This document shows, piece after piece, positions 15,714 through 24,739 of a stretch of 24,959 nt of DNA. Under the pieces are notes generated by a model that saw nothing but the letters and a program-made list of their open reading frames with translations, had not been told where the DNA came from and searched no databases. Position numbers and translations under genes: made by a program. Positions within the stretch are counted from its first letter, which is position 1; the number at the start of each line of letters is the position of its first letter. Location: positions 13,640 through 38,598 of the forward strand of contig CALMOR010000134.1 of assembly GCA_937872165.1 (NCBI GenBank), in the 5' to 3' direction. Source of the DNA: an uncultured Burkholderiales bacterium (GTDB taxonomy: Bacteria > Pseudomonadota > Gammaproteobacteria > Burkholderiales > Burkholderiaceae_D).

Positions 15714-15742
15714 CTTATCGTTCATCTAAAACGAACAGTCAA
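15714..15742 (-). promoter_or_regulatory. Promoter and operator-like repeat for lysR
   Basis: On the minus strand TTGACT (15742-15737) and GATAAG (15719-15714) are separated by exactly 17 bp, a good sigma-70 promoter with transcription expected near 15707, just before the lysR ATG at 15697. The spacer contains a perfect dyad TCGTT-N7-AACGA (15718-15734), a likely LysR-family binding site, consistent with autoregulation. This is read from sequence alone. Confidence 0.55.
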
Positions 15743-15835
15743 ATCGCGGGTGGCGAGTTTATCGGGAATCGACGACTCAATAAAGTGCCGACTCCGGATC
15801 GACCGCATCCGATCCGCCCTTCACGAGGAGACTGC

Positions 15836-16604
15836 ATGGCCACCCACACCCCGATCGCGATCGTCACCGGCGCAGCCGCGGCATCGGCAGGAGCACGGCA
15901 TCGAAGCTCGCCGAACCGGGCAGCGACGTCGTCCTCACTTATCGTTCCGGCAAGAGCGACGCGGACGCGGACGCGGTCGTGGCGGCCATCGTCGCGCTCG
16001 GCCGGCGCGCGATCGCGTTGCCGCTCGACGTCGGCGACATCGGCAGCTTCGACGCCTTCGCCCGGCGGGTCGAGGAAGCGCTCGCGAACCAGTGGCAGCG
16101 CGACCGCTTCGATCAGCTCGTCAACAATGCGGTACCGGACTGCATGCGGACTTCCTGCAGACGACCGAAGCCCAGTTCGACGAGCAGATGAACGTCCACC
16201 TGAAGGGCGTCTTCTTCCCGACCCAGAAGCTGGTGCCGTTGATGGCCGACGGCGGCCGCATCGTCAACATCTCGAGCGGCCTCACGCGTTTCTCGTTTCC
16301 CGGCTCGTCGGCGTACGCGGTGATGAAGGGCGCCGTCGAAGTGCTGACGCGTTACCTCGCGAAGGAGCTGGGCGCGCGCGGCATCGCGGTCAACACGGTG
16401 GCGCCGGGCGCGGTCGCCACCGACTTCCGCGGCGGCGCGGTGCGCGACGACCCGGAACTGATGCGGACGATCGCGTCGCAGACGGCGCTCGGTCGCGTGC
16501 CGGTGGCCGACGACATCGGCGCGGTGATCGCGTCGCTGCTGGCGCCGGCCAACGCGTGGGTCAACGGCCAGCGCATCGAGGCGTCGGGCGGGATGTACCT
16601 GTGA
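15836..16604 (+). pseudogene. Short-chain dehydrogenase/reductase with two frameshifts
   Basis: A typical SDR of 256 residues if two lost bases are restored. The start is well supported: GAGGAG five bases before the ATG at 15836. Frame 1 gives MATHTPIAIVTG. At about 15873, in the cofactor motif (TGASRGIGR when repaired), one base is missing. The next frame encodes LTYRSGK through DQLVNNA, and at about 16130, in NNAGTG, a second base is missing. The last frame gives HADFLQTTEAQF, IVNISSG, the catalytic SAYAVMKGA (Tyr and Lys) and NTVAPGAVATDF. Both breaks fall at short C or G runs, so assembly error is possible. It is divergent from lysR, and its stop codon directly abuts the stop of the lpxO-like gene. 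Substrate unknown. Confidence 0.85.
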
Positions 16605-17522
16605 TCAGTGGGCGAGCCAGGCGCCGAAGCCGGCGACGGCGCCGACCAGCAGCACGACCTTCGTCGCACGATAGACCGTCGGATTCCAGCGCTTGAAGCG
16701 GCGGCGATAGCGGCCTGCGACGTGGGACACGATGAAGATGCGGTTGATGAAGCCGGTCCGGTCGCGCGCGTCGTTGGGCGACGCGCCCGCGGCGACGACG
16801 TGGCGTCCGACCCAGTGGTTGAGCCGCTGCGCCCAGCGTGTCTTCATCGGCCGCTCGATGTCGCAGAACAGGATCAACCGGTTCTGTCCGCTGCGGTTCT
16901 CTGCGTAGTGGATGAAGGTCTCGTCGAACACGACGCCCTGCCCGTCGCGCCAGCTGTAGCGCTGGCCGTCGACATCGATGAAGCAGCGATCGTCGTTCGG
17001 CGTCGCGAGGCCGAGATGGAAGCGCAGCGAGCCCGCGTACGGATCGCGATGCCGGCCGAGCTTCGCGCCGTCGGGCAGCTCCGCGAACATCGCGGCCTTG
17101 ACCTCCGGAATGTCCTTCAGCAACGAGGTCGTGCGCGGGCACAGCGTCGTCGCCGACGGATGCGCATCGTCGTACCACTTCAGGTAGAAGCGCTTCCAGC
17201 CGGTCTTGAAGAACGAGTTGAAGCCCGCGTCGTTGTGCGACTCGGCGGCCCGGATCTTCTCGAGCCGCATCAGCGCCAGGCCCTCGTCGCGGATCACCTG
17301 CCAGTTGTCGGTCAGCTTCTCCAGGTGCGGGAAGGTCGACGGTTCGAGATACGGCGTCGTCGGCACGCCCGAGAACGCGTACATGAAGACGTTGATCGGC
17401 GCCGTGAAGGTCGAGTGATCGAACACCTGGCGTCCCGCCTTGTGGCGCACCCGTCCGCGCAGATGCACGAAGGCGCCGCTGGCGGCGAACAGCAGGACGA
17501 GGACGACGACGGCGAACTTCAT
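16605..17522 (-). CDS. lpxO: Aspartyl/asparaginyl beta-hydroxylase family protein, lipid A hydroxylase LpxO-like
   Basis: LpxO is an inner-membrane Fe(II)/2-oxoglutarate dioxygenase that 2-hydroxylates a secondary acyl chain of lipid A. The 305-residue product has an N-terminal membrane segment (residues about 2-18), the dioxygenase domain (about 100-225) and a C-terminal hydrophobic segment (VVLLVGAVAGFGAWLA). Iron ligands are visible as His158 and Asp160 in GRHRDPYAGSLRFHLGL and His205 in DETFIHYAENRSG; Arg215 is positioned to bind 2-oxoglutarate. Length agrees with LpxO at about 300. Two lipid A-type acyltransferase genes lie 4 kb away, supporting a lipid A role. The exact acyl target is inferred. 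The stop codon directly abuts that of the convergent SDR gene. Confidence 0.85.
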   Translation of the reverse strand: MKFAVVVLVLLFAASGAFVHLRGRVRHKAGRQVFDHSTFTAPINVFMYAFSGVPTTPYLEPSTFPHLEKLTDNWQVIRDEGLALMRLEKIRAAESHNDAGFNSFFKTGWKRFYLKWYDDAHPSATTLCPRTTSLLKDIPEVKAAMFAELPDGAKLGRHRDPYAGSLRFHLGLATPNDDRCFIDVDGQRYSWRDGQGVVFDETFIHYAENRSGQNRLILFCDIERPMKTRWAQRLNHWVGRHVVAAGASPNDARDRTGFINRIFIVSHVAGRYRRRFKRWNPTVYRATKVVLLVGAVAGFGAWLAH

Positions 17523-17586
17523 GCGGGACGTGGGGCGCGACGGCGCGTGGCGAGCCGCGCATTTTCACATGCCGGCGCGCGCGCCG

Positions 17587-18426
17587 TCACGGCGACCCGC
17601 GCTCGAGCCCGCGATGCCGCGAACGCGGGACGTAGCCGCAGGCCGCATAGACGCGGCGCGCGGCGTCGTTCTCGTCGGCCAGGACCACCAGCGTGTCGAC
17701 GTCGAGATGCATGAACGCGTGCGTCGACGCATGGGCCACGAGCATCCTGGCGAAGCCGCGGCGCCGGCTCGACGGGTGCGTCACGACGTGCTGGAAGCGA
17801 CCGATGCGACGTCCGTCCGCGCCGCGCCTCTTTTCGGCGAAGACGCCGAGCGCGCCGGCGATGCGACCCCCGTCGTGCACGCAGAACCAGCAGCCCGGGG
17901 CCGCCGCCTCGAGCGAGCGCCAGAGCGCGATCTGGCGCACCGCGAAATCACGATAGTCCGTCTCGGACTGTTCGACGATCCGGGTCTCGACCAGCAGTGC
18001 GAGCAGCGTGTCCCGGTCGCCGTCCGTCACTCGTGCGACGTGGATGTCCGGGACGACATGCGGCGCGATCACCGTCGCGCCGCGCTCGACCGCCATCGAG
18101 ATCGTCTCGAAATACGTGAAGCCGGCCGCGACGAAGGGCTCGACCATGCCGCGCTCCGCGCCGTCCCAGCCGAACGTCATGTGCAGCGACCCCGGCTGCG
18201 CCGCGTGCACGTGCCGCGCGAACGCCTGCGTCCACCGTTCGAAGTCACCGTCGCGCGGCGCGTGGTCGAAGCGGAGCGAGTTGCCCCACCAGTAACCCGG
18301 ATTGGACGGCGTCAGCATCCGGAAGCCGCCGTCGACGGGCGTGATGCTGCCGTCGGCGGGCAGGAAGATCAGCGCGCTGCGCAGGGCGTCCGATGCGATC
18401 GGATCGCTCAATGCGGCGGCCTCCAT
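17587..18426 (-). CDS. GNAT family N-acetyltransferase
   Basis: A 279-residue protein whose C-terminal 120 or so residues are a GNAT acetyltransferase fold. IAGALGVFAEKR forms the central strand, VVTHPSSRRRGFARMLVAHA is the acetyl-CoA pyrophosphate-binding motif (the Q/RxxGxG/A loop), and VLADENDAARRVYAACGYVPRSRHRG is the final helix-strand pair. The N-terminal 140 residues are less typical and may be a second, degenerate GNAT-like repeat. The ATG at 18426 overlaps the upstream CoA-transferase gene by 19 bp, so the two are cotranslated. The substrate is not predictable. The frame remains open upstream but is then only a shadow of the CoA-transferase gene. Confidence 0.85.
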   Translation of the reverse strand: MEAAALSDPIASDALRSALIFLPADGSITPVDGGFRMLTPSNPGYWWGNSLRFDHAPRDGDFERWTQAFARHVHAAQPGSLHMTFGWDGAERGMVEPFVAAGFTYFETISMAVERGATVIAPHVVPDIHVARVTDGDRDTLLALLVETRIVEQSETDYRDFAVRQIALWRSLEAAAPGCWFCVHDGGRIAGALGVFAEKRRGADGRRIGRFQHVVTHPSSRRRGFARMLVAHASTHAFMHLDVDTLVVLADENDAARRVYAACGYVPRSRHRGLERGSP

Positions 18427-19775
18427 CGCGCGGCGGCCGAGCCGAGGCGCGACGCGCCGACGTTCCACGACATCGGCGTGCCGTCGATCGCGACCGGCGG
18501 CGAGAGGCGCTTCGCGGGACCCCAGTCGGTGGCCTCGACGACCGGCGACAGGTCGTTCTCGCCGACGCTCGACCACGGGGCCGTCCCGTTCGCGAGTCCG
18601 GCGTCGACGAGCAGGCGCGCGGTGCGCGCGAGCGACAGCCGTGCGGTCGAAGCCGTCGCGTCGACGAGCCGTCCCCGCACGCCGGCGATCACCGCCGCGG
18701 CGATCAGATAGCCGGTCGCATGGTCGAGCCCCTGCACCGGCAACGGCGTCGGACGATCGGCGCGCGTCCACGCCATGCCCGCATCGGCGATGCCGCAGCT
18801 CATCTGCACGAGGCTGTCGAAGCCGCGCCGTCCCTGCCAGGGGCCGGTCCATCCATAGGCGTCCAGCGAGACCTCGATCAGGTCCGACGCGATCGAGCGG
18901 CGCGCCGCCTCTCCGTAGCCGAGACCGTCGAGTGCACCGGGACGATAGCCGTGCACCAGGACGTCGGCCCGCGACAGCAGTCGCTCGAAGACGGCACGAT
19001 CCGCCGCGTCTTCCAGATCGAGACGCGCGCACCGCTTGCCGAGCGTCACCTCCGGGATCACGCCGGGCTCGTCCCAGTCCGGCGGATCGATGCGCAGCAC
19101 CTCGGCGCCGTAGCCGGCGAGGAAGCGCGTCGCGACCGGACCGGCCAGCACGCGGGTCAGGTCGAGGACCCGGAGCCCGTCGAGCGGACGGGCATGCCCG
19201 GGACGCCATGCGGTCGACGGGCAGGGGCGCGTCGCGACGTCGACCAACGGTTCGGCCGCCACCGCGATGCCTTGCCGATGCCGCTCCCACGCGGCGATCG
19301 GGCGCATCGTCGCCGCGCAGCCGCCGGCTTCGACGACGGCGGCTTCGAGATCGTCGGCATCCCAGCGCGAAACGGCCGCCGCGACGGCTTCGCGCTCGTC
19401 CGCGCAAGCCAGCACGCCGACCGCGGCCGCGCGGTGATGGGGCGCGTTGGTATGCAGCCGGACCCAGCCGTCGCGCGTCGCATAGTCGCCGGCGACGGCG
19501 TCCCACAGGGCCGGTCGCTCCCATCCGATCGGACGGATCGACCATCCGAACCACAGCGAAGCCAGCCGTCGATCGACGACGACCTGCGGTGCGGACCCTT
19601 TAACCGTACCGATCAGTTCGGAAATGGCGAGTGCGGCGGCGGCGACCGAACCGCTCGCCAGTGCCGTGACGCGGAACGGGGACGGCAACGCGTCGTCGCC
19701 GGTGAACACCGCGCGCCGGAGCGACGACGCGGGCAGCCCCAGCGCATCCCAGGCCGCCGCGAGCGCGAAGTTCAC
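18408..19775 (-). CDS. Class III (CaiB/BaiF-type) CoA-transferase, apparently permuted
   Basis: Family III CoA-transferases move CoA between acyl groups. The 455-residue product contains the usual N-terminal signature LDGLRVLDLTRVLAGPVATRFLAGYGAEV, but only from residue 198 or so. Preceding it is GDYATRDGWVRLHT and a helical segment ending in ERHRQG, which in ordinary family members sits at the C-terminal side ('DG(Y/W)..' segment). The domain order thus looks permuted or swapped. After the signature come LGKRCARLDLEDAADR and HGYRPGALDGLGYG, also typical. A GTG start at 19775 lies 10 bp after the metK stop, so it is probably cotranscribed with metK, and it overlaps the GNAT gene. Substrate unknown; no link to SAM synthesis is evident. 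Confidence 0.85.
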   Translation of the reverse strand: MNFALAAAWDALGLPASSLRRAVFTGDDALPSPFRVTALASGSVAAAALAISELIGTVKGSAPQVVVDRRLASLWFGWSIRPIGWERPALWDAVAGDYATRDGWVRLHTNAPHHRAAAVGVLACADEREAVAAAVSRWDADDLEAAVVEAGGCAATMRPIAAWERHRQGIAVAAEPLVDVATRPCPSTAWRPGHARPLDGLRVLDLTRVLAGPVATRFLAGYGAEVLRIDPPDWDEPGVIPEVTLGKRCARLDLEDAADRAVFERLLSRADVLVHGYRPGALDGLGYGEAARRSIASDLIEVSLDAYGWTGPWQGRRGFDSLVQMSCGIADAGMAWTRADRPTPLPVQGLDHATGYLIAAAVIAGVRGRLVDATASTARLSLARTARLLVDAGLANGTAPWSSVGENDLSPVVEATDWGPAKRLSPPVAIDGTPMSWNVGASRLGSAAARWRPPH

Positions 19776-19785
19776 GGAACCCGGG

Positions 19786-20979
<1,194 letters not shown>

Positions 20980-21227
20980 GCATTCTCCTGGACGGATTGT
21001 GAGGACCGCATTGCGCGGCCGGTCACAGGAGATGCGTGGGATCGACGACGCTTTAGCGGCACCGGAAGACCGGAAGCGGAATCTCGCTTTCGATCGGATC
21101 ACCCCGCAAGTTGTCATTAAGAGGGTGAGTCCACGCATCGACGACGGTCGGGTCGGTGCGCTCGAGTGGCCGTATCATACCGCGCCTTTTTGCCCGACCC
21201 GCAGCGCTGCGGACGGCAAGACCCCCG
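20980..21227. promoter_or_regulatory. Divergent regulatory region metK / lpxL-type genes
   Basis: A 248-bp gap between divergent genes that holds the structured metK leader and both promoters. TATCAT (21173-21178, plus) and its overlapping complement TATGAT on the minus strand are each one mismatch from the -10 consensus. They would put metK transcription near 21165 and the lpxL start of transcription near 21185, but no matching -35 is evident for either. Confidence 0.35.
21031..21139 (-). ncRNA. Structured metK leader, candidate SAM-II-like riboswitch
   Basis: In the metK transcript an inner stem TCACCC/GGGTGA (21128-21123 with 21104-21099), extendable by GGA/TCC around one bulged C, closes a loop holding ATGAC (21117-21113), two bases, then CTTGC. 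Downstream is GCTAAA (21057-21052) and GTCGT (21049-21045), which can pair with ATGAC to give a pseudoknot. SAM-II has the same order: stem 1, pseudoknot strand, CUUGC, stem 1, GCUAAA, pseudoknot strand. Here the last loop is longer and holds hairpins AAGCG/CGCTT and CCGG/CCGG. A 9-bp stem GATGCGTGG/CCACGCATC (21139-21131 with 21039-21031) encloses everything. Pairings are seen; the class is inferred from memory of the consensus. Confidence 0.5.
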
Positions 21228-22109
21228 GTGCTCACGACCCTCCTCCGTCTCCTGTCGCGCCTTCCGCTCGGACTCCTGCATCGCAGCGGCGCTCTGCTCG
21301 GTCGTTTCGTCGCGCGCGTTTCGCCCGGCTACCGCCGCCACCTCGTCGACAACCTGGCGCAGGCCGGCTATCCCGCGCGCACCGATGCGTCGCTCGTGTC
21401 GCGGGTCGCGGCCGAGGCCGGGCGCGGCGTTCTCGAACTCGCGCACGTGTGGATGCGTCCCCAGGCCCAGGTCCTCGCGCGGACCCGGGCCACCGGATGG
21501 GCGCAGGTCGAGGCCGCACGCGCCGCCGGCAAGGGCATCGTCTTCATGACCCCGCATCTCGGATGCTTCGAGGTGACCGCGCAGTTCTACGCGAACAACG
21601 CACAATCGGGTGCGCCGCTGACGGTGCTCTATCGACCGCCGCGCAAGCCCTGGCTCGCGCCGCTCGTCGAAGGCCGCAGGGCCCGGCAGAACCTGATGCT
21701 GGCGCCGGCCGACCTGTCCGGCGTGCGGCGCCTCGTCCGCGCGTTGAAGCGCGGCGAGGCGATCGGCATGCTGCCCGATCAGGTCCCGAGCAGGGGCGAA
21801 GGGGTATGGGCGCCGTTCTTCGGCCGGCACGCCTACACGATGACGCTGCCGGCGCGGCTGCAGAGGCAGACCGGTGCCGCGCTGCTGCTCGCGCACGGCG
21901 AGCGGCTCGCCGACGGCGAAGGGTGGGTCGTCCACTTCTCGACCATCGACGAGGCGCTCGCGGTCGATCCGGTCGAGGCCGCCGCGCAGATCAACGGCGC
22001 GCTCGAGCGGCTGATCCGCCAGGACCCGGAGCAATACCTCTGGGGCTACGACCGCTACAAGACGCCTCGCTCCGCGCCGCGTGCTCCCGACGCGCCGAGC
22101 CCGTCGTGA
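21228..22109 (+). CDS. LpxL/HtrB-family lipid A acyltransferase 1
   Basis: A membrane-associated acyltransferase of the LpxL/LpxM (HtrB) family that adds a secondary acyl chain to lipid A at the inner-membrane cytoplasmic face. The 293-residue product starts with a hydrophobic helix (TTLLRLLSRLPLGLLHRSG), continues with SPGYRRHLVDNL, and has the catalytic HX4E motif at His110-Glu115 (TPHLGCFE), followed by a conserved LPDQVPSRGEG loop and YLWGYDRYK near the end. I chose the GTG at 21228 because the family starts there; a GTG at 21156 would add 24 residues overlapping the putative promoter. The stop overlaps the next gene's start as GTGA. The chain added (lauroyl or myristoyl) cannot be told. 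Confidence 0.9.
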   Translation: MLTTLLRLLSRLPLGLLHRSGALLGRFVARVSPGYRRHLVDNLAQAGYPARTDASLVSRVAAEAGRGVLELAHVWMRPQAQVLARTRATGWAQVEAARAAGKGIVFMTPHLGCFEVTAQFYANNAQSGAPLTVLYRPPRKPWLAPLVEGRRARQNLMLAPADLSGVRRLVRALKRGEAIGMLPDQVPSRGEGVWAPFFGRHAYTMTLPARLQRQTGAALLLAHGERLADGEGWVVHFSTIDEALAVDPVEAAAQINGALERLIRQDPEQYLWGYDRYKTPRSAPRAPDAPSPS

Positions 22110-22990
22110 CGCGCTTCTGGTTGCGGGTGCTGCGGCTCTTCGGCCTCCTGCCGTTGCCGGTCACGCGGGCCTGCGGCGCGGTGCTCGGCATGTTCGCTTA
22201 CGCGGTCGCCGCACAGCGTCGCCGCGTCGCGCGGATCAACCTGCGCGCGTGCTTCCCGCAGATGCCCGAGCGGGAGCGGCGCCGGCTCGCACGCGCGCAC
22301 TTCCGCGCGTTCGGCCAGGCGCTGCTCGATCGCGGACTCGTGTGGTGGGGCAGTCGCGCGCGCATCGAAGCGCACATCCGCTGGATCGATCTCCATCACT
22401 TCGAGGAGGCGGCCGCGCTCGGACCGGTCGTGGTCCTGGCACCGCACTTCGTCGGTCTCGACGCGGGAGGCATCCGCTTCTCGATGCTGATGCACGCGAT
22501 CTCGATGTATTCGCACCAGAAGAACAAGGTGCTCGACGCGGCGCTGCTCGAAGCGCGCAGCCGCTTCAACGAGCCGGTCCTGCTGTCGAGGCAGGACGGC
22601 ATGAGGCCCGCCGTCCGCGCGATGCGTCGCGGCCTGTCGTTCTACTACCTGCCGGACATGGACTTCGGGCGGCGCGACGCGGCCTTCGTCCCGTTCTTCG
22701 GCGTCGACGCGGCCACCATCACGGCGCCCGCCCGGCTCGTGCGCATCGCGCGGGCCCGGGTCGTGCCTTGCGTCACGCGCATGACGCGCGACGGTTACGA
22801 GGCGCGCTTCTATCCCGCCTGGACCGACTTCCCCGATGCCGACGACGATTCGCCGGCCACGCTGGCCCGGGCCGCGCGTCGCATGAACGCGTTCATCGAG
22901 GAACGCGTGATGGAGATGCCGGCGCAGTACCTGTGGACCCACAAGCGCTTCAAGACGCGGCCGGCGGGGGAAGGACGCTTCTACGGCTGA
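22106..22990 (+). CDS. LpxL/HtrB-family lipid A acyltransferase 2
   Basis: Second acyltransferase of the same family, 294 residues, starting at a GTG that overlaps the stop of the first (GTGA), so it is translationally coupled. It shows a hydrophobic N-terminus (LRVLRLFGLLPLPV), NLRACFPQMPERERRRL, the catalytic HX4D motif at His114-Asp119 (APHFVGLD), and the family end PAQYLWTHKRFKTRP. It differs clearly from its neighbour, which carries HX4E and a shorter N-terminal region, so the two are old paralogues that probably add different acyl chains. The pair followed by dapF is a typical betaproteobacterial arrangement. Confidence 0.92.
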   Translation: MTRFWLRVLRLFGLLPLPVTRACGAVLGMFAYAVAAQRRRVARINLRACFPQMPERERRRLARAHFRAFGQALLDRGLVWWGSRARIEAHIRWIDLHHFEEAAALGPVVVLAPHFVGLDAGGIRFSMLMHAISMYSHQKNKVLDAALLEARSRFNEPVLLSRQDGMRPAVRAMRRGLSFYYLPDMDFGRRDAAFVPFFGVDAATITAPARLVRIARARVVPCVTRMTRDGYEARFYPAWTDFPDADDDSPATLARAARRMNAFIEERVMEMPAQYLWTHKRFKTRPAGEGRFYG

Positions 22991-23072
22991 CTCGCGTGCG
23001 GGGATGCGACGCGGGCTGCGATCGATGGCGCGCTCTCGCGAGGTCCGCGGACGCATCGACCATAATCCCGGC

Positions 23073-24008
23073 ATGCGTTTGAAATTCACCAAGATGCAGG
23101 GCGCGGGCAACGACTTCGTCGTGCTCGACGGGACACGCGCGCCGATCGTGCTCGATCGGTCGCAGTGGCGCTGGCTCGCCGATCGTCGCTTCGGCATCGG
23201 CGCGGACCAGCTTCTCGTCGTCGGCCCGCCCGCCGACCCGGCGCGCGCGGACTTCTCCTACCGCATCTACAACGCGGACGGCGGCGAGGTCGAGCAGTGC
23301 GGCAACGGCGCTCGCGCCTTCGCGCGCTTCGTGCGCGACAAGGGCCTGAGCGACGCGGCGTCGATCCGCGTCGAGACGATGTCGGGACTGATCACGCCGC
23401 GGATCGAGGACGACGGCGACGTCACGGTCGACATGGGCGCGCCGCGCTTCGAGGCGGCGGCGATCCCGTTCGACGCTTCGGGCCTCGACGCCCGACCGGT
23501 CGGCCTCGAATCGTTGTGGCCGCTGACCGTCGACGGCACGATCGTCGAGGTCGGCGTCGTGTCGATGGGCAACCCGCATGCGGTGATGCTGGTCGCCGAT
23601 GTCGAGCGCGCACCGGTCGCGAGCCTCGGTCCGCGCATCGAGCATCACCCCCGCTTCACACGGCGCGTCAACGCCGGCTTCGTGCAGGTCCTCGATCGCG
23701 ACACCATCCGGTTGCGTGTCCACGAACGCGGGGCCGGCGAGACGCTGGCCTGCGGCACCGGCGCGTGCGCAGCGGTCGTCTCGGGCATCCGGCGCGGCCT
23801 GCTCGACTCGCCGGTCGCCGTCCACGCGCGCGGCGGCACGCTCGTCGTCGGATGGTCGGGCGGCTCGTCGTCGGTCACGATGCGCGGCCCGGCGCTGACC
23901 GTGTTCGACGGCGACGTCGACATCCCGGATCCCGACGTCCTCGGTCCCGTCACCGACGCGCAGGCAAGGTCCCGCGGCGCGTCACTCACCTCCGACTTCC
24001 CTTCATGA
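23073..24008 (+). CDS. dapF: Diaminopimelate epimerase
   Basis: Interconverts LL- and meso-diaminopimelate for lysine and peptidoglycan synthesis. The 311-residue product begins with the family motif FTKMQGAGNDFVV and contains both catalytic cysteines: Cys76 in EQCGNGARAF and Cys227 in LACGTGACAAV. MGNPHAV and VHERGAGET are also present. It is about 25-35 residues longer than most DapF; the extra part is a polar C-terminal tail (from about residue 283) of no recognised domain. The ATG at 23073 has no Shine-Dalgarno; CATAAT lies only seven bases upstream (23061-23066). The stop overlaps the DUF484 start as ATGA. Confidence 0.96.
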   Translation: MRLKFTKMQGAGNDFVVLDGTRAPIVLDRSQWRWLADRRFGIGADQLLVVGPPADPARADFSYRIYNADGGEVEQCGNGARAFARFVRDKGLSDAASIRVETMSGLITPRIEDDGDVTVDMGAPRFEAAAIPFDASGLDARPVGLESLWPLTVDGTIVEVGVVSMGNPHAVMLVADVERAPVASLGPRIEHHPRFTRRVNAGFVQVLDRDTIRLRVHERGAGETLACGTGACAAVVSGIRRGLLDSPVAVHARGGTLVVGWSGGSSSVTMRGPALTVFDGDVDIPDPDVLGPVTDAQARSRGASLTSDFPS

Positions 24009-24739
24009 ACGCACAGGACGTGGCCGACTGGCTGCAGCAGCATCCCGAATTCTTCGACGAGCACGCCACCGTCTTCGCCGGCATGACGGTCCCGCATCCG
24101 CACGGCGGCCGTGCGATCCCGCTGGCCGAACGCCAGATGATCGCGTTGCGCGAGAAGAACCGCGGCCTGGAACTCAGGGTCGCCGAACTGATGCGCTACG
24201 GGCAGGAGAACGACGCGATCGCCGAGCGCCTCGCGCGCTGGACGCGGATGCTGCTGCTGCAGCGCACGCCGCGTCTGCTGCCGGAGACGCTGGTCGGTTC
24301 GCTCGAGGAGATCTTCTCGGTGCCGCATATCGCGCTGACGCTGTGGGAGGCGGCCGACGAATTCGCCGACGAGGTCCGGGCGGCCGACGCCGGCGCGGAC
24401 GTCGTCGCCTACGTCGCCACCCTCTCCGGTCCCTATTGCGGACCGCCCGACGGCGAAGCGACGAGGGTGCTGCCGTTGTTCCACACCGCGACCCACCTCG
24501 ATGAGCTGGACGATCCGACGCCGGACGGCGTGGCGGCCGATGGCGAGACCGTGACGCCCGACCTCGAGGTCCGCTCGGTCGCGCTGATCCCGCTGCGTCG
24601 CGGAGCCGCGCCCGCTCCCTTCGGTCTGCTCGCGCTCGGCTCGGCCGACCCGCGCCGCTTCCACGACGGCATGGGCACCGACTTCCTCGCCCGCATCGGC
24701 GAGAACTCGAGCGCCGCGCTGACGCGACTGCTGCGCTGA
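24005..24739 (+). CDS. DUF484 family protein
   Basis: A 244-residue protein of the DUF484 family, which has a GAF-like fold and is of unknown role. The N-terminus DVADWLQQHPEFFDEHATVFAGMTVPHPHGGRAIPLAERQ is typical of the family, followed by a helix rich in Glu/Arg that may form a short coiled coil (about 45-80), then the GAF-like region ending in GLLALGSADPRRFHDGMGTDFLARI. The gene lies between dapF and xerC, sharing an ATGA overlap with dapF and a one-base TGATG overlap with xerC. This dapF-DUF484-xerC order is widespread in Beta- and Gammaproteobacteria. Confidence 0.93.
   Translation: MNAQDVADWLQQHPEFFDEHATVFAGMTVPHPHGGRAIPLAERQMIALREKNRGLELRVAELMRYGQENDAIAERLARWTRMLLLQRTPRLLPETLVGSLEEIFSVPHIALTLWEAADEFADEVRAADAGADVVAYVATLSGPYCGPPDGEATRVLPLFHTATHLDELDDPTPDGVAADGETVTPDLEVRSVALIPLRRGAAPAPFGLLALGSADPRRFHDGMGTDFLARIGENSSAALTRLLR

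Noticed and set aside
21031..21139. SAM-I (S-box) or SAM/SAH riboswitch for the metK leader
   Set aside because: The conserved SAM-I core (GAUGAA, GGCAACC) is absent, and the short SAM/SAH consensus of Rhodobacterales does not match.
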